Made by a program: the position numbers and the translations under genes. This document shows positions 63,243 through 64,000 of a stretch of 64,000 bases of DNA, in pieces. Each line of letters opens with the position of its first letter. Position 1 is the stretch's first letter. The notes beneath the pieces were generated by a model that saw nothing but the letters and a program-made list of their open reading frames with translations, searched no databases and was not told the origin of the DNA. The stretch is from Paenibacillus sp. MMS20-IR301 (GTDB lineage Bacteria > Bacillota > Bacilli > Paenibacillales > Paenibacillaceae): positions 5,586,001-5,650,000 of the forward strand of contig NZ_CP135275.1 in the NCBI RefSeq assembly GCF_032302195.1, written 5' to 3'.

Positions 63243-64000
63243 ACCCAATCCCCCCAAACTGCTTGCGAATTTCATCTTCCAAGTGTTTGGACTTGGAGAA
63301 TTGCTCTGCTAATTCTGTCGTCAGCCGAACCATTTTATCCTCAAATGGCTCGCTATCTTCCTCGATATCTTCGATTCCCACATACCGACCAGGTGTTAAA
63401 ATATATTCGTGTTCTTGGACTTCTGCAAGCTTCGTGGCTTTGCAGAAACCTTTAACATCCTCGTATTCTCCCGCATCAGCCTGACCACGCCAAGCATGAT
63501 AAGTATCAGCAATTTTCTTGATATCCTCGGTATTTAACTCTTTATGAGTTCTATCCGACATCTGTCCCATTTTACGAGCATCGACAAACAAGATTTCGCC
63601 GCGGCGGTCGCGTAGCCCCTTAGGAGCTTTGTTCTTGGCCATAAACCACAAACAAACCGGAATTTGCGTCGAATAAAACAACTGCCCTGGCAAAGTGACG
63701 ATACAATCGACCAAATCCTCATTAACTAGCTTACTACGAATCTCTAATTCAGCAGTAGTACTCGTGGACATCGAACCATTGGCGAGTACAAAACCAGCTA
63801 CACCACTCGGAGCAAGTTTGTTCACCATGTGCTGAATCCAAGCATAGTTTGCATTCCCAGCAGGCGGAGTTCCATAGGCCCAGCGAGCATCGTCAGTCAG
63901 TCTAGCCCCGCCCCAGTCACTGATATTAAACGGAGGATTCGCTAATATGTAATCCGCCTTTAAGTTTTTATGCAAGTCATTATGAAACGTATCTGCATGA
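63232..64000 (-). CDS. hsdM: Type I restriction-modification methylase subunit M (C-terminal part, runs off the right edge)
   Basis: The frame is open to the right edge, so only the C-terminal ~255 residues are seen. Motif IV, LANPPFN (the NPPF of adenine-N6 methylases), lies close to the edge, followed by [12 protein letters not shown], the [20 protein letters not shown] segment and [13 protein letters not shown] typical of HsdM. The SAM-binding motif I must be outside the window. It overlaps hsdS, giving the gene order M-S-R. Confidence 0.93.
   Translation of the reverse strand, partial: HADTFHNDLHKNLKADYILANPPFNISDWGGARLTDDARWAYGTPPAGNANYAWIQHMVNKLAPSGVAGFVLANGSMSTSTTAELEIRSKLVNEDLVDCIVTLPGQLFYSTQIPVCLWFMAKNKAPKGLRDRRGEILFVDARKMGQMSDRTHKELNTEDIKKIADTYHAWRGQADAGEYEDVKGFCKATKLAEVQEHEYILTPGRYVGIEDIEEDSEPFEDKMVRLTTELAEQFSKSKHLEDEIRKQFGGIGFDF

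Noticed and set aside
58694..63275. Numerous rightward frames of 60-218 codons across the type I restriction genes
   Set aside because: They are antisense to well-conserved hsdR and hsdS motifs and lack translation signals.

Overview
The window looks like a chromosome segment of a Paenibacillus-like member of the Bacillota. Strong AGGAGG-type ribosome binding sites, sigma-A promoters, hairpin-plus-T-run terminators, a long secreted PL1 pectate lyase, a GH94 phosphorylase, phosphoketolase, WYL and LytTR regulators and large signal-peptide surface proteins all fit that group. This is inferred from gene content; no rRNA or other species marker is present.

1-31 kb is mostly ordinary chromosome. 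It holds the start of a large surface protein; a radical-SAM/DUF4130 DNA-metabolism pair behind a consensus promoter with a LexA box in its spacer; phosphoketolase with a GntR regulator; a GNAT acetyltransferase; a GH94 phosphorylase; a LytTR/DUF3021 pair; a lipoprotein; and an RNA-repair operon (RlaP, Hen1, Pnkp) divergent from two WYL proteins. After the first copy of an IS1182-type element come pectate lyase, VOC proteins, and a MerR gene downstream of an ABC exporter.

31-36.3 kb carries a TOTE-type primase-helicase, a structured element resembling an IS200/IS605 end or omega-RNA, an Rpn nuclease and the second, apparently identical IS1182-type copy. Each IS copy is flanked by a 20-22 bp duplication that is an entire terminator hairpin, and each transposase is split at an A AAA AAG slippery heptamer.

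From 36.33 kb a genomic island begins. A 26-base T-arm/acceptor end of a tRNA-like gene (36332-36357) has a terminator on its chromosome side and no tRNA body on the other, as at the distal att site of an integrative element. The other end is not in the window. The island begins with decayed polymorphic-toxin fragments, then carries defence modules: (a) McrB with an EVE-like insertion, McrC, a tandem PD-(D/E)XK protein and a small protein; (b) two dynamin-like GTPases with a tail-anchored coiled-coil protein; (c) a sigma-like gene, a run of tandem terminators, and a stand-alone TreTu-like toxin among tiny ORFs; (d) a Thoeris operon (ThsA, ThsB) followed by two further TIR proteins with different N-terminal domains; (e) a type I restriction-modification operon (HsdR, HsdS, partial HsdM) running off the right edge. 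IS3- and IS4/IS5-type remnants sit between the modules.

The least familiar loci are the GTPase/GTPase/coiled-coil triad, the duplicated PD-(D/E)XK protein in front of McrBC, the two TIR proteins appended to Thoeris, and the terminator-separated toxin region.
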